DNA of 57,903 nt from Marinilabiliaceae bacterium (GCA_016933045.1 JAFGBR010000077.1:1-57903); one strand, 5' to 3'; positions 43,755 through 53,126 are shown, counted from the stretch's first letter. Numbers and translations: made by a program. Notes: generated by a model not told the origin, from the sequence alone.

Positions 43755-45155
43755 ATGAAACTTTTGTATCGATTATTATTGTTTTCTTTTTTATTATCAT
43801 TTATTTGGGTTGAAAAATCATTTGCTAATGAAAATGAATGGGCAAAAGCCGATGTGATATTAAGTAGGATAAGCGATCCTGTTTTTCCGGATAAGACATT
43901 TGTTATTACCTCTTATGGTGCCAGTCAAAAGAGTGGCTTTAATTCGCAAAAAGCTATACAAAAAGCAATCGATGTTTGTAATAAAAAGGGGGGCGGGAAA
44001 GTAATTATTCCTAAAGGTGAATACTATACCGGACCATTAACCTTAAAAAGTAATGTGAACCTTCATTTAGAGGAGGGGGCTGTTTTGAAATTTTCAAATA
44101 AACCTTCAGATTATGCACCTTTTGTGGTTACACGATGGGAAGGTATGGATTGTATAAATTATCGTCCTTTAATATATGCCGAAGGGCAGGAAAATATTGC
44201 TATTACCGGAGAAGGATTATTGGATGGCCAGGCCGATAATGATTCTTGGTGGTATATGAAAGGGCGTAAAGAGTATGGTTGGAAAGATGGATTAAATAGC
44301 CAGGAACATGGAGGTGGTCGTGATAGATTAATGGATATGGTAAAACGAAATGTTCCAACAAATAAGCGATTAATGACAGATAATGATTGTTTACGACCTC
44401 AGTTTATAAACCCGACAAATTGTAAAAATGTACTTATTGATGGAGTTACGATTATTAGAGCTCCATTTTGGATTGTCCACCCACTTTTTTGTTCGAATGT
44501 TACAGTTAGGAGCATTACAGTAAAGAGTCATGGGCCTAATAATGATGGCTGCGACCCTGAGTCGTGTAAAGATGTTTTAATTGAAAATTGTACTTTCGAT
44601 ACTGGCGATGATTGCATTGCTATTAAATCGGGGCGCAATAACGATGGCCGTCGTTCGGGGGTTGCAAGTGAAAATATTATTGTTCGTAATTGTAATATGA
44701 AAGATGGTCATGGTGGCGTTGTAATTGGTAGTGAAATATCAGCCGGATGTCATTATGTATTTGTTGAAAATTGTAAAATGGATAGCCCGAACCTCGATAG
44801 GGTAATTCGTATTAAATCTAATACTGTTCGAGGTGGAGATATTGATCATTTATATGTTCGAAATATTGAGGTTGGTGAATGTGCCGAAGCGGTGTTTCGT
44901 GTAGAGTTTAAATACGAACCTAAAGATGGAAAAGGAGATTACCCACCTACTTTAAAAAATGTGGTTCTTGAAAATGTTAATTGTAATAAAAGTAAATATG
45001 GTGTCTATATCGAAGGAATTGATGATAGTATTCAGGTATCGGATGTGAAATTTATTAATTGTAGTTTTAAAAATGTAAAACAAACATCGAAAATTTCTGG
45101 TGCATCTAATATTGTGTTTAAAAGTGTTGATTTTGAAATAGATAATGTGAAATAA
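43755..45155 (+). CDS. glycoside hydrolase family 28 (polygalacturonase-like), secreted
   Basis: A 466-residue protein with a signal peptide (KLLYRLLLFSFLLSFIW ... SFA). After GGGKVIIPKGEYYTGPL it forms a right-handed beta helix. The GH28 catalytic motifs are present: PNNDGCDPESC, FDTGDDCIAIKSG, DGHGGVVIGSE and RVIRIKSNT. The first motif is Asn-Asn-Asp where many enzymes have Asn-Thr-Asp. It cuts galacturonan or rhamnogalacturonan. It follows the GH2 gene after a terminator, so the two are neighbours with related substrates but not one operon. No SusC or SusD pair is near. Confidence 0.93.
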   Translation: MKLLYRLLLFSFLLSFIWVEKSFANENEWAKADVILSRISDPVFPDKTFVITSYGASQKSGFNSQKAIQKAIDVCNKKGGGKVIIPKGEYYTGPLTLKSNVNLHLEEGAVLKFSNKPSDYAPFVVTRWEGMDCINYRPLIYAEGQENIAITGEGLLDGQADNDSWWYMKGRKEYGWKDGLNSQEHGGGRDRLMDMVKRNVPTNKRLMTDNDCLRPQFINPTNCKNVLIDGVTIIRAPFWIVHPLFCSNVTVRSITVKSHGPNNDGCDPESCKDVLIENCTFDTGDDCIAIKSGRNNDGRRSGVASENIIVRNCNMKDGHGGVVIGSEISAGCHYVFVENCKMDSPNLDRVIRIKSNTVRGGDIDHLYVRNIEVGECAEAVFRVEFKYEPKDGKGDYPPTLKNVVLENVNCNKSKYGVYIEGIDDSIQVSDVKFINCSFKNVKQTSKISGASNIVFKSVDFEIDNVK

Positions 45156-45170
45156 TTATTTCCATAATGT

Positions 45171-45211
45171 AAAAAAAGGGTGGTTTAGAATGTTTTAGAC
45201 ACCCTTTTTTT
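45171..45211. terminator. bidirectional terminator between GH28 and DUF4293 genes
   Basis: A perfect 12-bp stem: seven A plus GGGTG (45171-45182) with its complement (45200-45211). The A and T runs give a U-tract in both directions. Confidence 0.92.
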
Positions 45212-45221
45212 ATTGCATTTA

Positions 45222-45689
45222 TTATCTGATTCTATTTAATGATCGTACTAAAGCTTCATCTTTCCCAATTGAAATCATTGCTAAAATTGTTAAAATAATA
45301 CCAATTAATGGAAAAACCATTGCTAAATTGTATGATACTTCAGCTTCTAAATTTTTGGCACTTACATATCCCAGATAGTAAATTGATCCTGTTATTCCAA
45401 ACATAAGTGCAATATTTACTGCACAAAGACGAATTTGGAGTATTCGTTTTTTATAAATAAAAATAGTAATCACACTACAAATTATCGATAAAGGAATTAG
45501 AATTAACAAGGGATATGCAGGAAATATAAGTAATTGCGATTCTACATCAGATGCTTTTTGAAATATTCCTTTGTAATTTAATACATACCCAACTTCTTTA
45601 TTAATAAAATCGGCTAATGGAACAAATAACAGTGCTGTGGTTAGTAATACTGCCAATAACAGGTAAATAGTTTGTTTTCTTTGAATCAT
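45222..45689 (-). CDS. DUF4293 family membrane protein
   Basis: A 155-residue protein with four helices (about residues 8-28, 50-73, 86-107 and 122-141). The start MIQRKQTIYLLLAVLL is typical of DUF4293, a Bacteroidota family of unknown function. The C-terminus is basic (DEALVRSLNRIR). A -7-like box (TATTTTTG, minus strand, 45705-45712) lies 15 bases upstream, so it is a single-gene unit. No substrate or partner is indicated. Confidence 0.85.
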   Translation of the reverse strand: MIQRKQTIYLLLAVLLTTALLFVPLADFINKEVGYVLNYKGIFQKASDVESQLLIFPAYPLLILIPLSIICSVITIFIYKKRILQIRLCAVNIALMFGITGSIYYLGYVSAKNLEAEVSYNLAMVFPLIGIILTILAMISIGKDEALVRSLNRIR

Positions 45690-45808
45690 CGTTTATTTTT
45701 TTTGCAAAAATAATAAGTTTTCGAAAAAATTAGTGGAATCTTTTTTAAACAGATATTTTTAACCTTGTTTAATTGCACATCAAATATATGATTTGTAAAT
45801 TTAATAGT

Positions 45809-46690
45809 ATGAACAAACACATTGAAGAATCTGAGCTTATATTAAATGATGATGGTTCTGTATTCCATCTTCATCTTAAACCTGGAGAAATTTCAGATAC
45901 TATAATTTTAGTTGGTGATCCTGCAAGGGTGAAAATGATTGCCGGTTTTTTTGATTCTGTTGAGTTGACCCGACAAAACAGAGAGTTTCATACAATAACT
46001 GGGGTTTATCATAAAAAAAGAATTTCGGTTGTTGCAACAGGAATTGGAACTGATAATATTGATATTGTTTTGAACGAATTAGATGCACTTGTTAATGTTG
46101 ATTTTGAAACCCGACAGGTAAAAAGTTATCATACTTCGCTTAATATTGTTCGTATTGGCACTTCAGGGTCATTACAATATAATATTCCGGTCGATAGTTG
46201 GTTAATTAGTAAAATTGTGATTGGGTTCGATGGGTTGCTTAATTTTTATGAGGGAGGAGCTGAATTATCGGATAATAATTTCGAAAATGCTCTTATGACT
46301 CATGTTAATTGGAATAAACGCTTAACAACACCATACGTAATAAATGCAGATGAGGAACTTTTTCAGCGGATTTTTGTTAATGATATGAATGAGGGAATAA
46401 CAATTTCTGCTCCTGGTTTTTATGGTCCTCAAGGTAGAGTTATTAGGTTGAACATTCAAAACAGAGATATTAACAGTAAAATAAGTTCATTTGAATATAA
46501 TAAACTTAAAATTACTAATTACGAAATGGAATGTTCAGCTATTTATGGATTGTCAGCATTAATGGGGCATAAAGCAGTAACAGTATGTGCTATAATTGCC
46601 AACCGACTTAGGGGAGAGTATAGTAAGGATTATCATCCCGTTGTTGAGCGTTTGGTTAAAACAGTATTAGATAAGCTTTCAATCGAATAA
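45809..46690 (+). CDS. nucleoside phosphorylase (uridine phosphorylase-like)
   Basis: About 293 residues from ATG 45809; the frame is open to a TTG and another ATG upstream, but MNKHIEESEL is the natural start. The PNP/UDP fold shows ILVGDPARVKMIAGFF (phosphate site), VVATGIGTDNIDIVLNEL, VRIGTSGSLQ, and YEMECSAIYGLSALMGHKAV with the base- and ribose-contacting Met-Glu. It cleaves nucleosides with phosphate for salvage. The family suggests uridine or a broad substrate. It begins a three-gene operon with the next two genes (gaps of 9 and 26 bases). Confidence 0.87.
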   Translation: MNKHIEESELILNDDGSVFHLHLKPGEISDTIILVGDPARVKMIAGFFDSVELTRQNREFHTITGVYHKKRISVVATGIGTDNIDIVLNELDALVNVDFETRQVKSYHTSLNIVRIGTSGSLQYNIPVDSWLISKIVIGFDGLLNFYEGGAELSDNNFENALMTHVNWNKRLTTPYVINADEELFQRIFVNDMNEGITISAPGFYGPQGRVIRLNIQNRDINSKISSFEYNKLKITNYEMECSAIYGLSALMGHKAVTVCAIIANRLRGEYSKDYHPVVERLVKTVLDKLSIE

Positions 46691-46699
46691 GATTGGATT

Positions 46700-47575
46700 A
46701 TGAATAAAAAAAAAATTGAGGCCTTAATTTCATTGTTAGACGATTCTCACAATGAGGTGTTTAACGCTGTTGAACAGGAATTGTTAAAATGTCAGGTCGA
46801 AATTGTTCCTTTACTTGAACATGCTTGGGAGCAATCTGTCGATGAACTATTTCAACTTCGTATAGAAAATATTATTCATCAAATTCAGTTTAAGAATATT
46901 CGTGATGAATTGGCAATCTGGATAGAAAATGGTGCAACAGACTTATTGTATGGAGCTTACCTTGTTTCAAAATACCGTTTTCCTGGTCTCGATTATAGTT
47001 GGGTTGAGAATCAAATAAATGAACTTAGAAAAGATATTTGGTTTGAACTTAGTGAAAAACAAACATCGATGGAAAAGGTGAAAGTTATTAATCATATCAT
47101 GTTTGATGTTTATAAATTTTCCCGAAATAATATTAATATATTGGCAGTTGAAAATAATTATATTAGTGAGGTGTTTTTAACTAAAAAGGGAAACCCTATT
47201 TCTTTGTCAGTTATTTATTCTGTGGTTTGTCAGCGTTTAGGAATACCTGTTTATGGAGTTAATTTACCACGCAATTTTATTTTAGCATATCTAGATGTGG
47301 GTGAATCATCAGCTAATTTAATGACTAACTTGGAAGTGATGTTTTATATCAATCCAATAAATAAGGGAGCTGTACTCGGGCGCAGAGAGATTGAATTTTT
47401 TTTAAAACAACAGAGAATTCAGCCATCTCCATCATATTTTTTGCCATGTAAAAGTAATGAGGAAATTGTGAAACGTATGTTCAGTAACCTTTTATATGCA
47501 TTTGAAACTTCTGAAGAAATTGATAAAGTGAAAGAAATTTCCGAGTTAATATCTATCTTTAAAAACGTTTATTAA
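46700..47575 (+). CDS. SirB1/transglutaminase-like protein
   Basis: A 291-residue protein. The N-terminal half is helical (HEAT-like: LLDDSHNEVFNAVEQELL, QLRIENIIHQI). The middle carries the SirB1 core: NNYISEVFLTKKGNPISLSV, then YSVVCQRLGIPVYGVNLPRNF, with the Cys and following residues expected of the transglutaminase-like fold. The role of SirB1-like proteins is not settled. It is sandwiched between a nucleoside phosphorylase and a dipeptidase in one operon. Confidence 0.8.
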   Translation: MNKKKIEALISLLDDSHNEVFNAVEQELLKCQVEIVPLLEHAWEQSVDELFQLRIENIIHQIQFKNIRDELAIWIENGATDLLYGAYLVSKYRFPGLDYSWVENQINELRKDIWFELSEKQTSMEKVKVINHIMFDVYKFSRNNINILAVENNYISEVFLTKKGNPISLSVIYSVVCQRLGIPVYGVNLPRNFILAYLDVGESSANLMTNLEVMFYINPINKGAVLGRREIEFFLKQQRIQPSPSYFLPCKSNEEIVKRMFSNLLYAFETSEEIDKVKEISELISIFKNVY

Positions 47576-47601
47576 AGTTTTTAAGAGTAAAATATTTGAA
47601 A

Positions 47602-49047
47602 ATGAATGTATTGGATAGTTTAAGGCCGACTTCTGTTTGGTCTTTTTTTTATGAAATTTGTCAAGTTCCACGTCCTTCAAAACACGAACAACAAATTATT
47701 AATTTCCTACTTGAGTTTGGTAAAAAATATAAGTTAGAAACAAAGATTGATAAAGCAGGTAATGTTTTAATATCAAAGCCGGCTACAAAAAATTTTGAAA
47801 AAAATAATCCTGTGCTTTTACAATCGCATGTTGATATGGTTTGTGAAAAAAATAATATTTCGGTTCATGATTTTTTTAAAGATCCGATAATACCACGAAT
47901 TGATGACGAGTGGGTTACAGCTACGGGAACAACATTAGGTGCCGATGATGGAATCGGTATGGCTTCTCAATTGGCAATTTTAGCATCAGATAATATTGAA
48001 CACGGCCCTATTGAGTGTTTGTTTACTGTTGATGAAGAGACTGGACTTACCGGAGCTAAAGAGTTGGAAAGTGGTTTCTTTAAAAGTAAAAAATTAATTA
48101 ATCTCGATTCGGAAGATGAAGGTGAAGTATGCATAGGTTGTGCCGGGGGTATTGATTCTACTGCAATATTTGACTTAAAATATGAACCTGTTTTTAAAAA
48201 AGCTTTTGCTTGTATAATTAAAGTATCGGGTTTATCTGGTGGACATTCTGGCGAAGATATTAATAAAGGTAGAGCTAATGCTAATAAGATTTTGACCCGG
48301 TTTTTAACCAGTTTCTCTGAATTATTTGATTTTCATTTGGCTTTAATAGATGGAGGAAATCTTAGAAATGCAATTCCTCGTGAGGCTTATGCTGTTTGTG
48401 TAATTCCGGGTTCTCTTAAAGAACCATTGAGGGTTGAGTTTAATATATTGTCACACGATATTGAACAGGAATTTCTTGAAACTGAGCCTAATATGTTATT
48501 AACGCTTCAGTCTGTTGATGTTCCCGAAATGATTATTAGTGCTGATTTACAAAAAAAAATACTTATGGCTCTTGATCAATGTCAGAACGGTGTAGTTGCT
48601 ATGAGTGATATGTTGCCTGATTTGGTTCAAACATCTACTAATTTGGCATCAATAAAAATTAAAAATGATAAGCTTGAGATTGTGTCAAGCCATCGATCGT
48701 CGGTTTACGATGAGAAGATTACTATTGCAAATAATTTCAGAACTATTTTTGAAAAACATGGAGCTTCAGTAACAATTTCTGATGGTTATCCGGGATGGGA
48801 ACCAAAAATAGAATCGCCAATTTTGAAGCAAGGAGTTAGAATATATTCGAGATTATTTGGAAAAAAACCTAAAATAAGAATTATTCATGCTGGTCTCGAA
48901 TGTGGGTTGTTTCTTGAAAAATATCCCGATTTAGACATGATTTCAATAGGTCCCACTATTAAAGAGGTTCATTCTCCAAATGAACGTATTAATATTGAAA
49001 GTGTGCAGAAATTTTGGCAGTTTTTATTAGAAATGATAAAAGAATAG
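47602..49047 (+). CDS. pepD: cytosolic aminoacyl-histidine dipeptidase (Xaa-His dipeptidase)
   Basis: A 481-residue M20-family zinc peptidase. The start is ATG 47602. Metal ligands are seen in LQSHVDMVCE, GADDGIGMA, TVDEETGLTGA and INLDSEDEGEVCIG; the last ligand is near the C-terminus in IGPTIKEVHSPNE. CAGGIDST and VSGLSGGHSGEDINKG are PepD-specific. It splits carnosine-like and other dipeptides in the cytoplasm. It is the last gene of its operon and is followed by a strong plus-strand terminator. Confidence 0.94.
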   Translation: MNVLDSLRPTSVWSFFYEICQVPRPSKHEQQIINFLLEFGKKYKLETKIDKAGNVLISKPATKNFEKNNPVLLQSHVDMVCEKNNISVHDFFKDPIIPRIDDEWVTATGTTLGADDGIGMASQLAILASDNIEHGPIECLFTVDEETGLTGAKELESGFFKSKKLINLDSEDEGEVCIGCAGGIDSTAIFDLKYEPVFKKAFACIIKVSGLSGGHSGEDINKGRANANKILTRFLTSFSELFDFHLALIDGGNLRNAIPREAYAVCVIPGSLKEPLRVEFNILSHDIEQEFLETEPNMLLTLQSVDVPEMIISADLQKKILMALDQCQNGVVAMSDMLPDLVQTSTNLASIKIKNDKLEIVSSHRSSVYDEKITIANNFRTIFEKHGASVTISDGYPGWEPKIESPILKQGVRIYSRLFGKKPKIRIIHAGLECGLFLEKYPDLDMISIGPTIKEVHSPNERINIESVQKFWQFLLEMIKE

Positions 49048-49048
49048 A

Positions 49049-49243
49049 TTACAATGTTTTATTTAAAAAAAGGTAAGGTTTCTTGCCTTTTTTTATCTCT
49101 TTTATTAAATCCGATTTTGAGCCACAACTGCAAGCTCCTGAACCACATGTCGTTTTTGAGTTTTGAAATAATCTCACTACCCCTCTTATAGCATATATAA
49201 ATGCTATACTAACAATTGTGTATGTTATTATTTCCTGTACCAT
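49049..49243 (-). CDS. FeoB-associated Cys-rich membrane protein
   Basis: A 64-residue protein with one membrane helix (IITYTIVSIAFIYAIRGVV) followed by a Cys-rich cytoplasmic segment (TTCGSGACSCGSK) and a basic tail. This is the layout of the small FeoB-associated proteins, proposed to hold or pass iron. It lies 3 bases downstream of feoAB on the same strand. Its last codons overlap a hairpin that also terminates pepD on the other strand, so a transcript ending there would lack the stop codon. Confidence 0.87.
   Translation of the reverse strand: MVQEIITYTIVSIAFIYAIRGVVRLFQNSKTTCGSGACSCGSKSDLIKEIKKGKKPYLFLNKTL
49065..49096. terminator. terminator behind pepD, inside the end of the Cys-rich gene
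   Basis: A 13-pair stem (49065-49077 with 49082-49094, one T-G pair, loop GTTT) with seven T. It is strong for the plus strand. On the minus strand the wobble pair becomes a C/A mismatch, so it is weaker there. Confidence 0.8.
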
Positions 49244-49246
49244 AAA

Positions 49247-51727
49247 TTAAATAAATAATGATCCTATTTGATATGTTAAAAATGACAATACCCATGCCAA
49301 ACCTGTTGTGTAACTAATGCTAAAAAGTGTCCATTTCCATGAACCAGATTCTTTTCTTATGGTAGCAACAACGGCAACGCAAGGGAAATATATTAAAGTA
49401 AATATTAAAAATGAAACCGCAACTAATGGGGTGAAAACTTCTGTACCATCTTCATATTTGTCTTCTTTAAGTTTTGAAATAAGATCTTTGTCTTCATCAT
49501 TTGATTGATATAAAACAGACATTGTGCTTATTACAATTTCTTTGGCCGCAATTCCTGTTAATAAACTTATACTCATTTTCCAATCAAAACCTAATGGTTT
49601 TAGAACTGGTTCAATTGTATGTCCAAGTTTTCCAATAAAACTGTTTTTTTGGCGTTCACTTTTAATGTTTTTTGTTATTTCATTTAATTCTTGTTTCAAT
49701 TTTGCATTATGGGTTATGTTGTTATTTGAAGATTCTATTTCTTGTTCAATTATTTGTTGTTTTTGTAATAACTGCTTTGATAGTTCACTATCATTATTTT
49801 TTGGAAAATAACCTAAAAACCAAATTAATATTGATGCAATTAAAATAATGCCTCCCATTTTTTGCAAATATTGACTTGCTTTATTCCACATGTGTGTTAG
49901 TGTGCTTTTTAAAGTTGGCATACGGTATGGTGGTAGCTCCATTACAAATGGAATGTCATTACCTTTTAATAAAAAACGTTTAAAAATTTTAGCCACAATA
50001 ACTGCAATAGCTATTCCGGTTAAATATATAATAAACAGTAAAGTTCCAACATTATCAGGGAAAAAAGCAGCAAGTAATAAAAGATAAACAGGAAGTCTTG
50101 CACTGCACGACATGAAAGGGTTGATTAACATGGTAAGTAATCGACTATTTTTATCTTCAATTGTTCTTGTTGCCATAATAGCAGGTACGTTGCAGCCAAA
50201 GCCCATTAATAAAGGAATGAATGATCTTCCATGTAATCCAATTTTATGCATTACCTTATCCATAATAAATGCTGCACGTGCCATGTAGCCTGTGTCTTCC
50301 ATAAATGAAATGAAAAAAAACAGGATTAGTATGTTGGGTAAGAAAATAATTACCCCTCCTACGCCTCCAATTATTCCATCAATTACTAAATCTTTTAACG
50401 GACCATCTGTCATTATATTTGCTGTTAATTTTGACAGAATCTGAATTCCGGCTTTAATCCAGTTTTGGGGGTATTCACCCAGATTAAATGTGGTTTCGAA
50501 CATTACCCACATGAAAAAAATGAATATCGGTATTCCAAACAGTTTGTGAGTCATAAATGTATCTATGACATCAGTTTTTTGTCGTCTTAATCTTGGACTC
50601 TCTTTGTAAGTTTCTTTTAATGCACCTGCAATAAAACCGTATTTTGCATCGGTTATTAGTGTTTCACTATCTTCATTTTCCGAATGTTCAATTTTTAATA
50701 TTCGTTCTTCTGCTAATTCTAAAACACTATGTCCGTTCTCATTTTTCTTTAGTAATGATTTAAAATCTCTATCTTTTTCTAATAGTTTGAGTGCAATAAA
50801 ACGGGGTGACATCTCTGTTTTTAGTCCTATAAGCTTTTCTGTTATTTGATTCTCTATTTTGGCAATAGATTTTTCAATTATTTCTCCATAATTTATGTGT
50901 ATATGTCGAACTGTTTCATCTTTGTCTTCATAAACTTCAATTACTTTTTTAAACAGTTTGCTAATTCCTTTTCCTTTCGAACTAACAGTAGGTACAAAAG
51001 GAATTCCAAGCATCTTTCCTAGTTGAATATGATTAAATATATCGCCTTTTTCTTGTAGTTCATCATACATGTTTAATGCTGCTACTACCTTTATATCCAT
51101 ATCAATAAGTTGCGTGGTCAAATATAGGTTGCGTTCTAAATTTGATGAATCAATTACGTTTATTACAACATCGGGTTGTTCTTTAAAAATGTGGTTTCTT
51201 ACATATAGCTCTTCAGGTGAATAAGCCGATAATGAATAGGTTCCGGGCAAGTCGGAAATTTGAATATGATAACCATCCATTTCAATTACCGCATTTTTTG
51301 TATCAACGGTTACCCCACTATAATTACCGGTATGTTCTCTTGCTTTGCCTGCAAAGTTAAATAGTGTTGTTTTTCCGCAATTAGGATTTCCAATTAATGC
51401 GACATTTATTGTTTTTCGTTTCTCAAATGCAGATATTTTTAATAAATCATCGGTAAATGTTAATGATGATTGTTCTGAAATTTTAGTGTTTATAGTTATT
51501 TCTTCTTTGGTAATTACTTGAATATGTGACGCTTCGGCTCTGCGTAATGATATTTTATAATCCATCAATTCATATTCAACCGGATCTTTTAGTGGGGCAT
51601 TTTTTATAACGGTTACTTTTTTCCCTTTAACAAATCCCATTTCTAAAATTCGTTTCCTAAATGCTCCATGTCCTTTTACTTTTACAATAACTCCGGATTC
51701 ACCCGTTTGAAGTTCTGATAGTTTCAT
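49247..51727 (-). CDS. feoB: FeoA-FeoB fusion, ferrous iron transporter
   Basis: An 826-residue fusion. Residues 1-75 are a FeoA SH3-like domain (LQTGESGVIVKVKGHGAFRK, RILEMGFVKGKKVTV). From about residue 105 follows the FeoB G domain: GNPNCGKTTLFNFAG (G1), DLPGTYSLSAYSPEE (G3) and ALNMYDELQEKG (G4). After a helical linker come the transport helices with LLMGFGCNVPAIMATRT and FMSCSARLPVYLLL, typical of FeoB gates. A coiled insert (KQLLQKQQIIEQEIESSNNN) lies between the gates. It imports Fe2+ under low oxygen. It is co-transcribed with the Cys-rich protein. Confidence 0.96.
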   Translation of the reverse strand: MKLSELQTGESGVIVKVKGHGAFRKRILEMGFVKGKKVTVIKNAPLKDPVEYELMDYKISLRRAEASHIQVITKEEITINTKISEQSSLTFTDDLLKISAFEKRKTINVALIGNPNCGKTTLFNFAGKAREHTGNYSGVTVDTKNAVIEMDGYHIQISDLPGTYSLSAYSPEELYVRNHIFKEQPDVVINVIDSSNLERNLYLTTQLIDMDIKVVAALNMYDELQEKGDIFNHIQLGKMLGIPFVPTVSSKGKGISKLFKKVIEVYEDKDETVRHIHINYGEIIEKSIAKIENQITEKLIGLKTEMSPRFIALKLLEKDRDFKSLLKKNENGHSVLELAEERILKIEHSENEDSETLITDAKYGFIAGALKETYKESPRLRRQKTDVIDTFMTHKLFGIPIFIFFMWVMFETTFNLGEYPQNWIKAGIQILSKLTANIMTDGPLKDLVIDGIIGGVGGVIIFLPNILILFFFISFMEDTGYMARAAFIMDKVMHKIGLHGRSFIPLLMGFGCNVPAIMATRTIEDKNSRLLTMLINPFMSCSARLPVYLLLLAAFFPDNVGTLLFIIYLTGIAIAVIVAKIFKRFLLKGNDIPFVMELPPYRMPTLKSTLTHMWNKASQYLQKMGGIILIASILIWFLGYFPKNNDSELSKQLLQKQQIIEQEIESSNNNITHNAKLKQELNEITKNIKSERQKNSFIGKLGHTIEPVLKPLGFDWKMSISLLTGIAAKEIVISTMSVLYQSNDEDKDLISKLKEDKYEDGTEVFTPLVAVSFLIFTLIYFPCVAVVATIRKESGSWKWTLFSISYTTGLAWVLSFLTYQIGSLFI

Positions 51728-51804
51728 TAAATTATATTCGTATCGATAAGATGGTATTTATAAATATTAAAAAAATTGTTAAGGTAAAGTTTCGAATGTA
51801 AATG

Positions 51805-51835
51805 CAAAAATAGAATTGATATTAATAATTTACAA
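51805..51835 (-). promoter_or_regulatory. feoAB promoter
   Basis: Minus strand: TTG at 51833-51835, a 20-base gap, TATTTTTG at 51805-51812. Both boxes fit the Bacteroidota promoter, giving a leader of about 70 bases. No clear Fur box was recognised. Confidence 0.6.
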
Positions 51836-51918
51836 TCACTATTTATTGGGGTTTTATTACGCAATAGTACATATTATCGTTTAATTAGTATTATTTTTGT
51901 AAAAACAAAATTGGAATC

Positions 51919-52683
51919 ATGGATTATGGTGTTATGTTTGAACAAATTAGGAAATTGATTGAGGAGGATCCGGAAAATGTAACCATTCTTGAAGAAGTAA
52001 TTGATGTTGATTTACAAATGGATTACTTTAAAAAATCACTCGAAGTTAAAAAAAAGTTGAATTCTGGTCGGGTTATCATGCATAAGGATGATCTTTTTGC
52101 GTCTGATATTTCTATTGATGAAAAAAGGATGTTGTTGTCGAAATTAGCATCGATTAATGATGTGGATGTATTTAGAGCTATTGAAAAATATATGAAAGAT
52201 GGTGATAAAGAATTACACGACTGGGCTATTCTAGCATATCAGGAAAGTCGTATGTTAATTCAATCATCTTTAATGGAAAAAGCACCTATTTTTATTTCGA
52301 CAGGGTTGGGCGGTAAAAAAGATAAACTTCGTTATTGTGTGGTTCTTTTTAATAAGAATAGAAAAGTTTTTTCAGAGTTGGAGCAGAATATTATTAAAGG
52401 TGAAGTTGATTATATTATTGGCAAAACTAATTCGGTATGCGAAGAATTAAAATTTGAAGGTATTTATTGTACTTTAATGTTAATGATTCCACTTAAAGTG
52501 TCGGTTAAGGATTGCTTGTTAGATTTAGTGAAAAATTGTAATGAATTAGGAGGGTTTGTTGATTCATCTTTTTTGGTAACAAATGTTAAGCATTTGTCTG
52601 ATGGGGAAATCATGGAGGCTCTTAGTAATAATGATAGTGAATCTGTTAATGAATATGATAAGGATGATGCAATTGGTTTTTAA
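51919..52683 (+). CDS. conserved-looking cytoplasmic protein of unknown function
   Basis: A 254-residue protein without signal or membrane segments. The N-terminal part is helical and acidic (EQIRKLIEEDPENVTILEEV, RMLLSKLASINDVDVF). The middle has a strand-rich core starting APIFISTGLGGKKDKLRYCV. The last 25 residues are an acidic, low-complexity tail (NNDSESVNEYDKDD). A TATTTTTG -7-like box at 51892-51899 lies 19 bases upstream. It is a single-gene unit, divergent from feoAB and ended by its own terminator. I do not recognise the family. Confidence 0.75.
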   Translation: MDYGVMFEQIRKLIEEDPENVTILEEVIDVDLQMDYFKKSLEVKKKLNSGRVIMHKDDLFASDISIDEKRMLLSKLASINDVDVFRAIEKYMKDGDKELHDWAILAYQESRMLIQSSLMEKAPIFISTGLGGKKDKLRYCVVLFNKNRKVFSELEQNIIKGEVDYIIGKTNSVCEELKFEGIYCTLMLMIPLKVSVKDCLLDLVKNCNELGGFVDSSFLVTNVKHLSDGEIMEALSNNDSESVNEYDKDDAIGF

Positions 52684-52735
52684 ATTGTTAGTAGGATAGA
52701 TTATTTGATTTTTTTATTTTTTTGAGTTTTGGGAT

Positions 52736-52768
52736 AAAAAAAAGGCTGTCAAAGACAGCCTTTTTTTT
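52736..52768. terminator. bidirectional terminator between convergent genes
   Basis: A 15-bp perfect stem (eight A plus GGCTGTC at 52736-52750, complement at 52754-52768) with a three-base loop. It ends both the 51919 gene and the DUF3276 gene, whose stop codon overlaps its edge. Confidence 0.93.
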
Positions 52769-53126
52769 ATTGATTTAAATCTTCAAATTCGACATTAGAG
52801 TATTCTGTAGCTGAAACGGGTTCTTCAGTATAATCAACTTCTGCATTTTCTAGTTGTGCTGATTTAATGTAATCAATCACTTCCTGCAGTCCGTCAGAAA
52901 ACTTTTCAAAGTCTTCTTTATACAAAAAAACCTTGTGTTTTTCAAAATGGAATCTGCCGTCTTGCTCAAATCGTTTTTTACTCTCTGTAATTGTTAAATA
53001 ATAATCATTTTTGCGAGTAGCTTTTACATCAAAGAAATAGGTTCTTTTTCCTGCCCTCACAGCTTTCGAAAAGATTTCATCTCTTTCCGTTTGCTCAAAT
53101 CCTTCATTTTTTTCAAATCCTTCCAT
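52767..53126 (-). CDS. PUR-like DUF3276 nucleic-acid-binding protein
   Basis: About 119 residues from ATG 53126. The frame is open to 53207, but the conserved protein begins with the acidic EGFEKNEGFEQTERDEIFS. The PUR-repeat core reads VRAGKRTYFFDVKATRKNDY, YLTITESKKRF and FHFEKHKVFLYKEDFEKF. Bacterial PUR proteins bind purine-rich single-stranded DNA or RNA. The C-terminal tail is acidic. A hairpin lies in the leader 37-55 bases upstream. It is transcribed alone. Confidence 0.87.
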   Translation of the reverse strand: MEGFEKNEGFEQTERDEIFSKAVRAGKRTYFFDVKATRKNDYYLTITESKKRFEQDGRFHFEKHKVFLYKEDFEKFSDGLQEVIDYIKSAQLENAEVDYTEEPVSATEYSNVEFEDLNQ

